Assembly (NCBI RefSeq): GCF_013408425.1
Contig: NZ_JACBYV010000001.1
Location: forward strand, 434,001 to 498,000
From: Pseudomonas flavescens
Lineage (GTDB): Bacteria > Pseudomonadota > Gammaproteobacteria > Pseudomonadales > Pseudomonadaceae
Length of the DNA: 64,000 nt
Reading direction: 5' to 3'
A program made the position numbers and the translations under genes. The notes under the pieces are model-generated. The model was given only the letters and a program-made list of their open reading frames with translations, did not search any database and was not told the origin of the DNA. Shown here piece by piece: positions 9,025 to 18,912 of this stretch. Position 1 is the first letter of the stretch. The number at the start of each line of letters is the position of its first letter.

Positions 9025-9146
9025 TGTCGTGCGCGCAGGGCTCGTCTGCCATTGCGTAAAGTGCCGCTATCTTTCAGCATGGGTGACGGAGCATTCGCCC
9101 CGTGTACTGGGCAGTTTCGGGCCTTGGCGGATAAATGAGAGGTCGT

Positions 9147-9773
9147 ATGAAAACAGTGCTCATCGTCGACGACCATCCGGTGATCCGCCTGGCAGTTCGC
9201 CTGCTGCTGGAACGCGATGGTTTCCAGATCGTCGGCGAAACCGACAATGGCGTGGATGCTCTGCAGCTGGCTCGTGAGTTCGCCCCGGATCTGGTGGTGC
9301 TGGATATCGGCATCCCTCGGCTGGATGGTCTGGAAGTCATCGCCCGCCTGGATTCGCTTGGCCTGCCACTGCGCGTACTGGTACTCAGTGCCCAGCCCAG
9401 CAACCTGTTCGCGCTGCGTTGCCTGCAGGCGGGGGCGGCGGGCTTCGTCTGCAAGCAGGAAGACCTGGGCGAACTGCTCGGCGCAGCGAAAGCGGTGCTG
9501 GCCGGTTATAGCTACTTTCCCAAGGACGCCCTGACGACGGTTCGCCACCGAGATGCCCTGGCCAACGACCAGGAACGCATCGACAGCCTCTCGGACCGCG
9601 AAATGATGGTGCTGCAACAGCTGGCCAGCGGCCTGAGCAACAAGCAGATTGGCGACAGCATGCTGCTGAGCAACAAGACCATCAGCACCTACAAGACACG
9701 CCTGATGCAGAAACTGAACGCCACGTCGCTGGTGGAACTCATCGAATTTGCCAAACGCAACAGGCTGACATGA
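9147..9773 (+). CDS. NarL/LuxR-family response regulator (RocA1-like)
   Basis: The protein has 208 residues: a receiver domain (residues 1-120, acidic DD at 8-9, phospho-Asp 53 in VVLDIGIP) and a C-terminal LuxR-type helix-turn-helix (about 145-205, with LSDREMMVLQQLASGLSNKQI and SNKTISTYKTRLMQKL). It is of the BvgA/RocA1 type paired with BvgS-like kinases. The ATG at 9147 has GAGAGG just upstream and is preferred over the one at 9135. Its stop overlaps the kinase start by four bases. It probably activates the nearby pilus operon through the TAGGAAAT-type palindromes, which is inference. Confidence 0.9.
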   Translation: MKTVLIVDDHPVIRLAVRLLLERDGFQIVGETDNGVDALQLAREFAPDLVVLDIGIPRLDGLEVIARLDSLGLPLRVLVLSAQPSNLFALRCLQAGAAGFVCKQEDLGELLGAAKAVLAGYSYFPKDALTTVRHRDALANDQERIDSLSDREMMVLQQLASGLSNKQIGDSMLLSNKTISTYKTRLMQKLNATSLVELIEFAKRNRLT

Positions 9774-12700
9774 CCAGCGGGGCGTCGTGTACCTGGCTCG
9801 GTCGGGCGCTGTGCGGTTTGTGCCTATGGGTGGCCGGGGCGGTTGCCCTCGCCGCCGAGGTACAGCCGGAGACCTTGCAACTGCTCGGGCGTTCCCAGGC
9901 CGAAGTGCAGGATATCCAGCTCGACGAAGCCGACTGGCGCTGGCTGCGCCTCAGGCACGAGCTGCGTCTGGGCGTTTCGGCGCCGGACTACCCACCCTTC
10001 GACATCAGCGACAGTGGTCGCGACTACGAAGGACTGACGGCCGACTACGCGGACCTGATTGCGCAACTGCTCGATACCCGCATCAGTGTGCGGCGTTACC
10101 CCAACCGAACCGCGGCTCTGGAGGCCCTCAGCGCAGGGGAGATCGACCTGCTGGGCAGCTCCAACCAGTTCGAGGTGGAAACGGCGGGTGTCGCCCTCAG
10201 CGTCGCCTATTGCGACGACCAGTCCGTGCTGATCAGCCGTATCGGCGAGTCGCATACGGCGCAGACGCTCGCCGGCCGCAAACTCGCCGTGGGCTACGAC
10301 TACCTGCCGCTGTCACGTATCGAGGCACGTTATCCGGGCGCCATCGTCGAGCGCTACGCTGCCGAGGAACAGGCCATGGCAGCCGTAGCCTTCGGCCAGG
10401 CCGACGCCATGTTCAGCAACGCCAACGTGGCGCAGTACCTGATCCAGCAGAACTACTCCAACAGCGTGCGCATCGCCCAACTGGGGCAGCCGGAAGCCAT
10501 CGGTTATGGCTTCGCACTGCGCCCCGATGACCTTGTGCTCAGGCGGATCGTCGATACCGCTCTGGCAGCGATCCCCCTCGATCAACGTCAGAGCATCCAG
10601 AAACGCTGGAGCGGCGGGCAGTCGCTGAACACCGGCGGCCTGCGCCTCAGTGCGGCCGAGCAGCGCTGGCTGGCGCGCAATCCGGTGGTGCGGGTGGCGG
10701 TAGACAGTGGCCTGGCACCGCTGTCCTATGTCGACATCGACGGTCACTATCGCGGCAGCACCGCCGATCTGCTGGCCCTGATCGAGTTGCGCAGCGGGCT
10801 GAAGTTCGATATTCAGCGCAAGGTCGGTATCGGCGAACTGCTGCGGGCGGTACGCGACGGCAAAGCGGATATGCTGGCTGATTCCACGCCCGACGCCGAG
10901 CGCGAGGAATACCTGCGCTTCAGTCGCCCTTATCTGGTCAACCCCTTCGTTCTGGTCACCCGCAAGCAAGCGCAGGCGTTGGACGGCCTGGCTTCGCTTA
11001 ACGGCAGGAAGCTGGCGATCCCGAGGGGGCACACGCTGCTTGGCGAGTTGCGCCGCAATTACCCGCAGATCGAACTGCTGCAGACCGGTAGCGCTCTGGA
11101 GGGGTTCACGCTGGTCCGCGACGGTGTGGCGGACGCCACCGTACATGCCCTGAGCAGCGCGAACTACTACATCCGGCGCATGTACGACGAGCAATTGCGC
11201 GTTGCCGCCGCTATCGACTTGAAACCCTCCCAGGCTGCCTTCGCCGTGCGCAGGAGCGAAACCGAGTTGCAAGGCATCCTCGACAAGGTGCTGCTCGACA
11301 TTCCGCCAGACGAGCTCAATGCGCTCAACAACCGCTGGCGTACCAATGCCGTGGTCTCCACCCAGTCCTGGCGAGACTACCGTGACCTGATCTATCAGAT
11401 AGTCGCCGTCGCCGTGCTCCTGCTGCTGGTCTCGCTGGTATGGAATTTCTACCTGCGCCGGCAGATCAAGCAGCGCCTGCTGGCCAAGCAGCACCTGGCC
11501 GATCAGTTGCGTTTCATGGAGGTGCTGATCAACGGAACGCCTCATCCCATCTATGTGCGCGACCGAGCCGGGCGCATGTTGATCTGCAACGACAGCTACC
11601 TGCAGGCCTTTGCCGTCGAGCGCGAAGCCGTGATCGGCAAGACCCTCGCCGACAGCCTGCCGGCCGGCCTGGATACCGACAAGGGCGACACCTACCTGGA
11701 TGATTATCGCTGGGTCATGGATAACGGGCTGGCGCTGATCCAGGACCGCGAGCTGCGCATCGGCACGCGCATGCTGACCATCTATCACTGGTTGTTGCCC
11801 TACCAGGACAGCCATGGTGACGTGCAGGGCATCATCGGCGGCTGGTTGGACATCAGCGAGCGCCAGGCCATGCTGGAAGAGCTGCAAAGTGCCAGAGAGC
11901 GGGCCGATGAAGCCAATCGCATCAAGAGCACCTTCCTCGCCACCATGAGCCACGAAATCCGCACGCCGATGAGTGCAGTGCTCGGCATGCTGGAATTGGC
12001 TCTCAAGCATGCCGAGCAAGGCCAACTCGATCGCCAGGCCATCGAGGTCGCCTATGAATCGGCGAAGGACATGCTGGCACTGATCGGCGACATCCTCGAC
12101 ATCGCCCGCATCGAGTCAGGGCGTCTTGGCCTGGCTCCCGAGCGCGCCAACCTGCGGGTGCTGGTGGAATCGGTCGCCCGGGTATTCGATGGCGTGGCGC
12201 GGCAGAAGAACATCGGCCTGCTGCTGGATATCGATGCCAGCGTGAGCCGCGAGGTGCTGATCGACCCGTTGCGTTTCAAGCAGGTGCTGTCCAACCTGAT
12301 CAGCAACGCCATCAAGTTCACCGACGCTGGTCAGGTAAGCGTGCACATCCACGGTCAGGCCGTTGGCGAGGAGCGCATAGCGGTCCAGTTGCTCGTGGAG
12401 GACACCGGCATCGGCATTTCCAGCGTCGATCAGGCACGCCTGTTCCAGCCGTTCGCCCAGGCCCGCCAGAATGGTCTGAGCAGCCGCCACGGCGCAGGCC
12501 TGGGGTTGGTCATCTGTCGCTCGCTGTGCGAGATGATGGGCGGCAGGCTGACATTGAGCAGTACACCGGGCCAGGGCACCAGGGTCGAAGTCGAGCTGAA
12601 CCTGGCCACCCTGGAGCCCGCTGCGCTGGACACGCAACCTGTCCGTGAGGAAGTGCCAACTGCGCGCAGTCATCTACGGGTGCTGGTGGTCGATGACCAT

Positions 12701-13432
12701 GCCGCCAACCGTCTGCTGCTCTGCCAGCAATTGGCGTTCTACGGGCATGAGGTCAGCGAGGCCAGTGATGGCGCATCGGGGCTGGCGGCCTGGAGCGGCG
12801 GACACTTCGACCTGCTGATCAGCGACTGCAACATGCCGGTGATGAGCGGCTACGCGTTGGCCCGCGCCATCCGCAGCGAAGAACAGGCGCAGGGTCTGCC
12901 GCCCTGCAGCATTCTCGGTTACACCGCCAATGCTCAGCCGGACGAGCGCCAGCGTTGCCTCGACAGCGGCATGAATGACTGCCTTTTCAAGCCGATCAGC
13001 CTGGTCGCGCTTGGCGAGCGCCTTGCGTCGATTCGCGCCATCGACCGTGCTGCAGAGGCGGAGCAGGGCTTCGCCGAAGCCTTCGACCCGAGCGCTCTGG
13101 ATACCTTGACCGGAGGGGATCCGGCGCTCGCCCGCCGTTTGCTCGACGAGTTGTGGTCGAGCACCACCGAAGATCTACGGACGCTGCAGGAACTGGCGGC
13201 CACGGAGGACCGCGATGCCCTGGCCGAGCTGGCGCATCGCATCAAGGGGGCCGCACGTATCGTCAGCGCGCGGCCGCTGGTGCAACGCTGCGAAGCACTG
13301 GAGAACGCTTGTCGACTGGAGCCCGCCGAAGCACCCTTGCAGCCGGCCATCCAGGCGCTGGCCGCCGAGATGCAAGCTCTGTGCGGAGCGCTTGAGCGAC
13401 AAGGTGCTAGAGGGAGCGGTGGCACCCTGTAA
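9770..13432 (+). CDS. BvgS/RocS1-like unorthodox hybrid sensor histidine kinase
   Basis: A 1220-residue inner-membrane kinase. In order it shows a signal/anchor (1-28), two periplasmic SBP_bac_3 domains in tandem (about 58-280 and 300-520) and one membrane helix (about 538-562). Then come a PAS domain (580-690), HisKA with His728 in TMSHEIRTPM, an ATPase with DTGIGI and GAGLGLVICRSL, a receiver with Asp1019 in ISDCNMPVMSG, and an HPt domain with His1156 in LAHRIKGAA. This is the phosphorelay layout of BvgS, EvgS and RocS1. It is translationally coupled to the NarL-type regulator and faces the REC-EAL gene, giving one kinase with two candidate receivers. The periplasmic ligand is unknown. Confidence 0.93.
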   Translation: MTSGASCTWLGRALCGLCLWVAGAVALAAEVQPETLQLLGRSQAEVQDIQLDEADWRWLRLRHELRLGVSAPDYPPFDISDSGRDYEGLTADYADLIAQLLDTRISVRRYPNRTAALEALSAGEIDLLGSSNQFEVETAGVALSVAYCDDQSVLISRIGESHTAQTLAGRKLAVGYDYLPLSRIEARYPGAIVERYAAEEQAMAAVAFGQADAMFSNANVAQYLIQQNYSNSVRIAQLGQPEAIGYGFALRPDDLVLRRIVDTALAAIPLDQRQSIQKRWSGGQSLNTGGLRLSAAEQRWLARNPVVRVAVDSGLAPLSYVDIDGHYRGSTADLLALIELRSGLKFDIQRKVGIGELLRAVRDGKADMLADSTPDAEREEYLRFSRPYLVNPFVLVTRKQAQALDGLASLNGRKLAIPRGHTLLGELRRNYPQIELLQTGSALEGFTLVRDGVADATVHALSSANYYIRRMYDEQLRVAAAIDLKPSQAAFAVRRSETELQGILDKVLLDIPPDELNALNNRWRTNAVVSTQSWRDYRDLIYQIVAVAVLLLLVSLVWNFYLRRQIKQRLLAKQHLADQLRFMEVLINGTPHPIYVRDRAGRMLICNDSYLQAFAVEREAVIGKTLADSLPAGLDTDKGDTYLDDYRWVMDNGLALIQDRELRIGTRMLTIYHWLLPYQDSHGDVQGIIGGWLDISERQAMLEELQSARERADEANRIKSTFLATMSHEIRTPMSAVLGMLELALKHAEQGQLDRQAIEVAYESAKDMLALIGDILDIARIESGRLGLAPERANLRVLVESVARVFDGVARQKNIGLLLDIDASVSREVLIDPLRFKQVLSNLISNAIKFTDAGQVSVHIHGQAVGEERIAVQLLVEDTGIGISSVDQARLFQPFAQARQNGLSSRHGAGLGLVICRSLCEMMGGRLTLSSTPGQGTRVEVELNLATLEPAALDTQPVREEVPTARSHLRVLVVDDHAANRLLLCQQLAFYGHEVSEASDGASGLAAWSGGHFDLLISDCNMPVMSGYALARAIRSEEQAQGLPPCSILGYTANAQPDERQRCLDSGMNDCLFKPISLVALGERLASIRAIDRAAEAEQGFAEAFDPSALDTLTGGDPALARRLLDELWSSTTEDLRTLQELAATEDRDALAELAHRIKGAARIVSARPLVQRCEALENACRLEPAEAPLQPAIQALAAEMQALCGALERQGARGSGGTL

Positions 13433-13459
13433 TCGTTTCAGGGCGCAGTCGCAAACCGC

Positions 13460-13475
13460 AGCCTGTCAGGCTTTT
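13460..13475 (+). terminator. Possible short terminator between convergent genes
   Basis: AGCC TGTCA GGCT is followed by TTTTT on the plus strand, 28 bases after the kinase stop. It overlaps the last codons of the convergent GST gene. The stem is only four pairs, so it is weak. Confidence 0.3.
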
Positions 13476-14311
13476 TCCAGATCCGAAGCCTGATGCCGCT
13501 CGGGCACTTGCTGCGCTTCGTCGCCCCAGGTGCGGTTGACGCGTTTGCCGCGCTGGACTGCTTCGCGGTTGGCGATTTCCTCGGCCCAGCGCAGCAGGTG
13601 CGGGTATTCGTGAACGGCAAGGAACTCGGCTGCGGAATACACGTTGTTCCTCACCAGTTCGCCGTACCAGGGCCACACGGCAATATCGGCAATGGTGTAA
13701 GTGTCGCCCGCCAGGTAGCGGTTCTCGGCGAGTCGCTGGTTGAGGACGTCCAGCTGACGTTTGGCTTCCATGGTGAAGCGATTGATTGCGTACTCGAACT
13801 TCTCCGGCGCATAGGCATAGAAATGCCCGAAGCCGCCACCCAGGTAGGGCGCCGAGCCCATTTGCCAGAACAGCCAGTTGAGGGTTTCGGTACGGCCAGC
13901 TGGATCTTTCGGCAGGAACGCGCCAAATTTTTCCGCGAGATAGAGCAGGATCGACCCGGACTCGAACACGCGGATAGGGGTATCCGCACTCTGGTCGAGT
14001 AGTGCCGGGATCTTCGAGTTGGGGTTGACCCCGACGAAGCCGCTGGAGAACTGGTTGCCCTCGGAGATGCGGATCAGCCAGGCATCGTACTCGGCACCGC
14101 TGTGGCCCAGCGCGAGCAGCTCCTCGAGCAGGATGGTCACCTTCACGCCGTTGGGCGTGGCAAGCGAATACAGCTGCAGTGGATGCTTGCCGACCGGCAG
14201 CGCCTTGTCGTGAGTCGCGCCGGCAACAGGCCGGTTGATCTTGGAGAACTGGCCACCGGAAGCCTCGAGGTGCTTCCAGACCTTTGGCGGTACGTAGGTA
14301 GATTGGGTCAT
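13466..14311 (-). CDS. yghU: Glutathione S-transferase family, disulfide-bond oxidoreductase YghU
   Basis: The protein has 281 residues starting MTQSTYVPPKVWK. It shows the extended N-terminus and thioredoxin-like domain of YghU/Ure2p-type transferases (about 45-130, with LYSLATPNGVKVTILLEE and NPNSKIPALLD). A helical C-terminal domain (about 140-265) contains the long conserved WLFWQMGSAPYLGGGFGHF block. These enzymes bind two glutathiones and reduce disulphides and peroxides. Length agrees with E. coli YghU (288). The ATG at 14311 has AGGGAGGAATC upstream, so the longer frame to 14407 is not used. It converges on the kinase gene and is not obviously part of its system. Confidence 0.92.
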   Translation of the reverse strand: MTQSTYVPPKVWKHLEASGGQFSKINRPVAGATHDKALPVGKHPLQLYSLATPNGVKVTILLEELLALGHSGAEYDAWLIRISEGNQFSSGFVGVNPNSKIPALLDQSADTPIRVFESGSILLYLAEKFGAFLPKDPAGRTETLNWLFWQMGSAPYLGGGFGHFYAYAPEKFEYAINRFTMEAKRQLDVLNQRLAENRYLAGDTYTIADIAVWPWYGELVRNNVYSAAEFLAVHEYPHLLRWAEEIANREAVQRGKRVNRTWGDEAQQVPERHQASDLEKA

Positions 14312-14910
14312 CGATTCCTCCCTGTTAGCGTCATGAACAATGCATTCGAAGCCAAGGCTATCTGGATTACGCCCGGCATTCGAATGCGTTTCATGCATGT
14401 GGATCATCGAGTCGACTGATGTTTCTTACCAGGGGCCGGGTGATCGCAGATCAGCCTGTGACCCTATCTCGAAAGGCGCTTCCCGGCCGCACCCGGCTCG
14501 CACGGCGGCGTGATGGTTTACAGCGCTTGTAAAGTTACGAGCATTGCCGCCGATAGATTTTATGAAATGTTTGGTTACGTTCGCCGGGCGCGACACGTCT
14601 CGACGAGTGACTCCCGTCCAGCGTTGGTGGAGCGCTTTTATGAAGCAAACCGAGTCCAGGCGGCATGTGCACTAACACGGTAGCTGCGTTACGCATTTGC
14701 CTGTTCTGCCTCCAGCAATCTTTGGTTGCAACTTTATTTATGGGTTAGATGTCACAGTGATATCAGAGTGATGGCTTTTGGCTATTTCTCGCGGTCGGCC
14801 GTTTACAAGAGGCTCGTCAAAGTGGCCACAGAAGCCACGTTACCCCCGAGAAACGGATTGTTCTCACCCCAAAAACATTCAAATCGACCCGTTCGGGCTC
14901 TGAGAACCTT
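14312..14910. other. Intergenic region upstream of the chemoreceptor gene
   Basis: About 600 bases carry no supportable gene. Two small structures are visible: a 17-base palindrome TTTACAGCGCTTGTAAA (14517-14533; arms TTTACA and TGTAAA) that could be an operator, and a hairpin GTGGC...GCCAC (14822-14838) in the likely chemoreceptor leader. A 62-codon frame at 14726-14914 lacks a ribosome site and is not credible. Confidence 0.55.
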
Positions 14911-16935
14911 ATGAACATTCTTGCTCCTGCCATACATATAACGAGCCGGCTCCGTTTCCCGGCAAAATTCGTACTGCTCGCTGTGATAGTCCTGATTCCT
15001 TTGACTCTGCTTGGCGTACGAGTCCTCGACCAGCTCAACAACAGCATCGATGGGATCCGTGCCGAGCAGGTCGGTCAGCGCTATCTAATGGATGTCACCC
15101 CCGTCCTTCGATTGTCGATGTTGCAACGGGCGCTCACCAACCGACTGTTGAGCGGTGATCAGACGGCTCAGGCCGACCTGGCGGCCAACCAGACGAAGCT
15201 GCAGGATGCGTTCTCGAAACTGGAAATCACGGACAGGCAGCTCAACGCGACTCTGGAAACCGGCGACCGCGTACAGCGCCTGCGTTCGGGCGTGCAGCAA
15301 CTGATCGAGCGGGCCAAAGGCAGTGCCGACCAGGCACAGATGTTCGATGCCTGGAACGATCAGCTCTCCCAAACGCTTAACTTCGTCTATCTAGTCAGCG
15401 CCACTTCCGGAATGGTGCTGGATGAAGACTATGCATCGCTGTTCATGATCGATCAGAGCACCTTGCGATTGCCACGACAGATCAACGTCGTCGGCCAGCT
15501 TCGTGGTCTGGCTAGCGGCCTGCGTGAGGGGCAGCCCTTGACCGATGGCACGCGCGCTTCGCTGAGCGCGCTACTCAAGCAGGAAAGCCAGATCCGCCAG
15601 GATCTCCAGCAGAGCCTTGGCCTGTTGCGTCGTAGAGAGCCCGCGCTAGCCGACAAGATTCAGTCGCCGGTATCCAGCTCCCTTCAGGCGCTGGATGGCT
15701 TCCGTGCCGACCTCGACATGCTGCTCGACTCGACGCGTGAAACCATGAATGGCACACAAGGTTTGGCGGCCAAGGGCAATGCCGTGGTAGCCGACTTGTA
15801 CAAGGCTCAGGACGTCCTCCAGGACGAGCTGCTGGCCGCGCTGGATCGAAGGGTTCATGACCGGGAAGCCGAGAGGCTTTTCATCCTGGGTATGTTCATC
15901 TTCATGGGGTTGCTGCTGGTATACGCCTTCTGCGGCATCTACGGCTCGATGCGCAGAGCCATCGGTGACGTGTTGAGTGCCACGCGTCTCATCGCCCAGG
16001 GCGATCTTACCGCTCGTGTTCAGGTGCGGGGCAACGATGAAATGGCGGATGTGGGCACGGGCCTCAATCACATGGTGCAGGCGTTCGGTACTTCGCTGGC
16101 CCAGGTCGAGCGAAGCTCGCAGATGGTATCGGATGCAGCCCAGCGCCTGGGCCTGTCCATCGATCGTGCGAAGCAATCGATGAACGCGCAGCAAGGGGAA
16201 ACCGAGCAAGTCGCCACCGCGATCAACGAGATGACCGCAAGTGTTGCCGACGTGGCACAGAACACCGAGGGTGCTGCGCGCGCGGCCGGACAGGCGAGTC
16301 AGGCTTCGGCCCACGGTCTTGAGGTCATGGCGGGCACCCGCATGACCATCGAAGCCCTGGCCAGCGAGGTCGATCTCAGCGCGCAAAAGGTCTCGGCCCT
16401 TGCCGTGCACAGTCAGGAAATCGGCGGGGTCATTGAAGTCATCCGCAACATCGCGGATCAAACCAACTTGCTGGCCTTGAACGCAGCGATTGAAGCAGCC
16501 CGTGCCGGTGAGCAGGGGCGTGGCTTTGCCGTGGTTGCCGATGAGGTTCGAACGCTGGCATCGCGTACGCAGGGCTCGACCGAAGAGATCCGCCGAATCA
16601 TCCAGGAGCTGCAGCTCGCGATGTCGGCCGCCGTGGAGCAAATGAAGACGGGCAAAAACAGAGCGCAGGAGTGTGTGCTGTCTGCCGATCAGGCATCAAC
16701 TAGCCTGGGAGCGATCAACGATGAGGTCGAGCGAATCGTCGGCATGAATACGCAGATTGCCAGCGCAGCCGTGCAGCAGCATGCCGTAGCGGAGGACATC
16801 AACCGCAACATTACCGAAATCCGTAATGGCAGCGTCGTGTTGATCGAGGGGATAGAGGAGAACGCCCTTACCGCTGATGAGCTCTCGCAGCTGGCAGGCG
16901 AGCTGCGAACGGTGGTCTCCCGCTTCAAAATCTAA
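14911..16935 (+). CDS. Methyl-accepting chemotaxis protein with large periplasmic sensor
   Basis: A 674-residue transmembrane receptor. It has TM1 (about 18-38), a long alpha-helical periplasmic domain (39-330, containing NIT/4HB-like heptads), TM2 (about 331-352), HAMP (about 350-405, including [14 protein letters not shown]) and a signalling domain whose hairpin tip reads [32 protein letters not shown] (split here only by function). Such receptors sense ligands outside and control the CheA kinase. No CheB/R-binding pentapeptide is seen at the C-terminus (VVSRFKI). The ligand cannot be predicted. It stands alone, with a long upstream region and a terminator-like hairpin downstream. Confidence 0.93.
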   Translation: MNILAPAIHITSRLRFPAKFVLLAVIVLIPLTLLGVRVLDQLNNSIDGIRAEQVGQRYLMDVTPVLRLSMLQRALTNRLLSGDQTAQADLAANQTKLQDAFSKLEITDRQLNATLETGDRVQRLRSGVQQLIERAKGSADQAQMFDAWNDQLSQTLNFVYLVSATSGMVLDEDYASLFMIDQSTLRLPRQINVVGQLRGLASGLREGQPLTDGTRASLSALLKQESQIRQDLQQSLGLLRRREPALADKIQSPVSSSLQALDGFRADLDMLLDSTRETMNGTQGLAAKGNAVVADLYKAQDVLQDELLAALDRRVHDREAERLFILGMFIFMGLLLVYAFCGIYGSMRRAIGDVLSATRLIAQGDLTARVQVRGNDEMADVGTGLNHMVQAFGTSLAQVERSSQMVSDAAQRLGLSIDRAKQSMNAQQGETEQVATAINEMTASVADVAQNTEGAARAAGQASQASAHGLEVMAGTRMTIEALASEVDLSAQKVSALAVHSQEIGGVIEVIRNIADQTNLLALNAAIEAARAGEQGRGFAVVADEVRTLASRTQGSTEEIRRIIQELQLAMSAAVEQMKTGKNRAQECVLSADQASTSLGAINDEVERIVGMNTQIASAAVQQHAVAEDINRNITEIRNGSVVLIEGIEENALTADELSQLAGELRTVVSRFKI

Positions 16936-16954
16936 ACCAGGTCGTTCTAGGGCT

Positions 16955-16978
16955 CCGCGGCATCAAGGCCTGCCGCGG
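16955..16978. terminator. Bidirectional terminator-like hairpin
   Basis: CCGCGGCA and TGCCGCGG pair perfectly across an 8-base loop. It lies in the 77-base gap between the chemoreceptor and the convergent LysR gene. There is no U-run, so termination would depend on the stem alone. Confidence 0.4.
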
Positions 16979-17012
16979 TTGCTCAGTGCAAACAGCTGTT
17001 TGCAGCAGGCTG

Positions 17013-17897
17013 CTAATCGTTCGCCAACTGATCGGCAAGAAACTCGACCATTGCCCGCACTCGGCGGCTTGGGTTGCTGGTCGCCGTCACGGCGTACAGA
17101 TCGACGTGGGGCAGGGCGAAGTCGTCCAGAGCCGTTTCCAGCTCGCCGCTTTCCAACTCCCTATGCACTTCCCAACGATTCTTGATCATGATTCCGTAGC
17201 CCTGCATGGCCCAACTACGCAGCACGCCACCGTCGTTGGCGATGCGGTTGCCGGTGACGCGGATCGAGGCGGTCTTGCCGTTGACCAAGAAGGGCCAGGT
17301 GGAGAACGCCACGCCCGTGCGGTGCAGCAGTAAGCAGTTGTGCTCGACCAATTGCTCGGGGTGCTCCGGCTTGCCCCTGGACTGCCAATAGCCAGGTGTC
17401 GCGCAGATGATTCTTTGGCTTCGAATCAGCCCCCGAGACACCAGGTTCGAGTCCACCAAGGGGCCGTTGCGTAGGGCTATGTCCAGGTTGTTTTCGATGA
17501 AGTCGACCACTCCATCGCTCAACAGCAAGGTGACCTGGATATCGGGGTGCAGCTCCATGAACCGGTCAATGATGGGAACCAGTTTCAGGCGCCCGAAATC
17601 ACTGGTTGCGGTGATGCGTACTGGCCCCCGCAGTGAGCGCTCCGGGCGTATGGCGTCGATGGAGTTGCTCCAGTCGATCAGCAGTCGCCTGGCGTTGGCC
17701 AGGAACTGTTCACCCTCGTGGGTAAACGTCAGCTTGCGTGTGGAGCGGATGATCAGTGGCGTACCTGTCTGCTCCTCCAGTTGCTGCAGGGCCAGGGTGA
17801 CCGTCGAGCTGGCTACCGAGTTTCGACGGGCGGCGGCACTCAGGTTGCCTGTTTCGGCGATGCTGACGAACAGGCGTAGTGCATCGAGAGTGTCCAA
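17013..17897 (-). CDS. LysR-family transcriptional regulator
   Basis: This 294-residue protein has an N-terminal winged helix-turn-helix (1-60, with LFVSIAETGNLSAAARRNSVASSTVTLALQQLE) and a LysR substrate-binding domain (about 90-290). The frame has no early ATG, so translation appears to start at a TTG at 17897, with GAGG upstream; this is slightly unusual. It is divergent from an SDR/nitroreductase pair, and a 15-base palindrome with the T-N11-A pattern lies between them, the standard arrangement for a LysR regulator and its target. It probably controls that operon in response to a small molecule, not identified. Confidence 0.9.
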   Translation of the reverse strand: MDTLDALRLFVSIAETGNLSAAARRNSVASSTVTLALQQLEEQTGTPLIIRSTRKLTFTHEGEQFLANARRLLIDWSNSIDAIRPERSLRGPVRITATSDFGRLKLVPIIDRFMELHPDIQVTLLLSDGVVDFIENNLDIALRNGPLVDSNLVSRGLIRSQRIICATPGYWQSRGKPEHPEQLVEHNCLLLHRTGVAFSTWPFLVNGKTASIRVTGNRIANDGGVLRSWAMQGYGIMIKNRWEVHRELESGELETALDDFALPHVDLYAVTATSNPSRRVRAMVEFLADQLAND

Positions 17898-17940
17898 TCC
17901 CTGTGAGCCTCGAAGAAAGGTAGATGCTGCAAGACCATAG

Positions 17941-17955
17941 TTCGAGTATCTCGAA
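17941..17955. promoter_or_regulatory. LysR-type operator candidate TTCGAGTATCTCGAA
   Basis: This perfect inverted repeat (TTCGAG, three-base spacer, CTCGAA) contains T-N11-A, the LysR box pattern. It lies 44 bases upstream of the lysR-like start and about 85 upstream of the SDR start, in the shared divergent promoter region. Confidence 0.5.
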
Positions 17956-18038
17956 AAGTCATCTTGAGTCTGCCCCGGTTATCGAGAGGGGAAAAATGCG
18001 CCAGCATGAGCCCATCAACTAGATCAGGAGTTTCAGCA

Positions 18039-18827
18039 ATGAATATCGATTTTAGCGGTCGCCATGTTCTGGTCACCGGGTCCACCAGCGGCATCGGCTT
18101 TGCCGCCGCCAAAGGCTTTCTCGCGGCAGGTGCGCGGGTGGTCATCAATGGGCGCAGCGAGGCGAGCGTGCAGGCCGCCCTGCAGCGGCTGGGGCCATTG
18201 GCGGCCAACGCCAAAGGCTTCGCCGCCGACCTGAGTCACGATGAAGCCTGCCAGCAACTGCTGGCTGAACATCCGAGTTTCGATGTGGTGGTCAACAACC
18301 TGGGCATCTTCAACCCGCAGGATTTCTTCGAAACACCAGACAGCGAGTGGCAGCGTTTCTTCGAAACCAACGTGATGTCAGGCGTGCGTATTTCCAGGGC
18401 CTACGCGCCCGGGATGGTGGAGCGCCAATGGGGCCGCATTGTATTCGTTTCATCGGAGTCGGCCCTGAACATTCCCGCTGACATGATCCATTACGGCTTC
18501 AGCAAAACCGCACAGCTGGCGATAGCCAGAGGCTTGGCCAAGCGCCTGGCGGGGACTGGCGTTACGGTCAACTCCGTGCTGCCCGGCCCCACGCTATCGG
18601 AAGGTGTCGCCGAGATGCTCAAACCAGCGGTGGAAAGCTCGGGCGAGAGCCTGGAGAAAGTAGCGGCGAACTTCGTCGTTGCCCATCGCGGCTCCTCGAT
18701 CATCCGCCGTGCATCCAGCGTGGACGAGGTTGCCAACATGATCATCTACGTCAGCTCCGAGCAGGCTTCGGCCACCACTGGCGCGGCGTTGCGCGTGGAT
18801 GGTGGCGTCGTCGACAGCATCGTTTGA
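18039..18827 (+). CDS. Short-chain dehydrogenase/reductase
   Basis: A 262-residue classical SDR. Its Rossmann glycine motif is VTGSTSGIGFAAA near residues 11-23, with NNLG in place of NNAG. The catalytic Ser follows the FVSSES strand, and the usual YxxxK is present as YGFSK (about residue 151). The C-terminus ends TGAALRVDGG. It would oxidise or reduce a small carbonyl/alcohol with NAD(P). The ATG at 18039 has AGGAG upstream. It is the first gene of a pair with a nitroreductase and divergent from the LysR gene, suggesting induction by an electrophile or aldehyde. The substrate is not known. Confidence 0.9.
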   Translation: MNIDFSGRHVLVTGSTSGIGFAAAKGFLAAGARVVINGRSEASVQAALQRLGPLAANAKGFAADLSHDEACQQLLAEHPSFDVVVNNLGIFNPQDFFETPDSEWQRFFETNVMSGVRISRAYAPGMVERQWGRIVFVSSESALNIPADMIHYGFSKTAQLAIARGLAKRLAGTGVTVNSVLPGPTLSEGVAEMLKPAVESSGESLEKVAANFVVAHRGSSIIRRASSVDEVANMIIYVSSEQASATTGAALRVDGGVVDSIV

Positions 18828-18912
18828 CGCCAAGCTAGCGCGTTCCACTTCACTTCAATCAAGAACCGACGCTGCCCGATCCGGGGCGGCGCCGTCTCGC
18901 CCGGAGTTTGTT

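Noticed and set aside
10313..12025. A 570-codon minus-strand open frame inside the kinase gene
   Set aside because: It is antisense of a fully recognised kinase and shows no domain.
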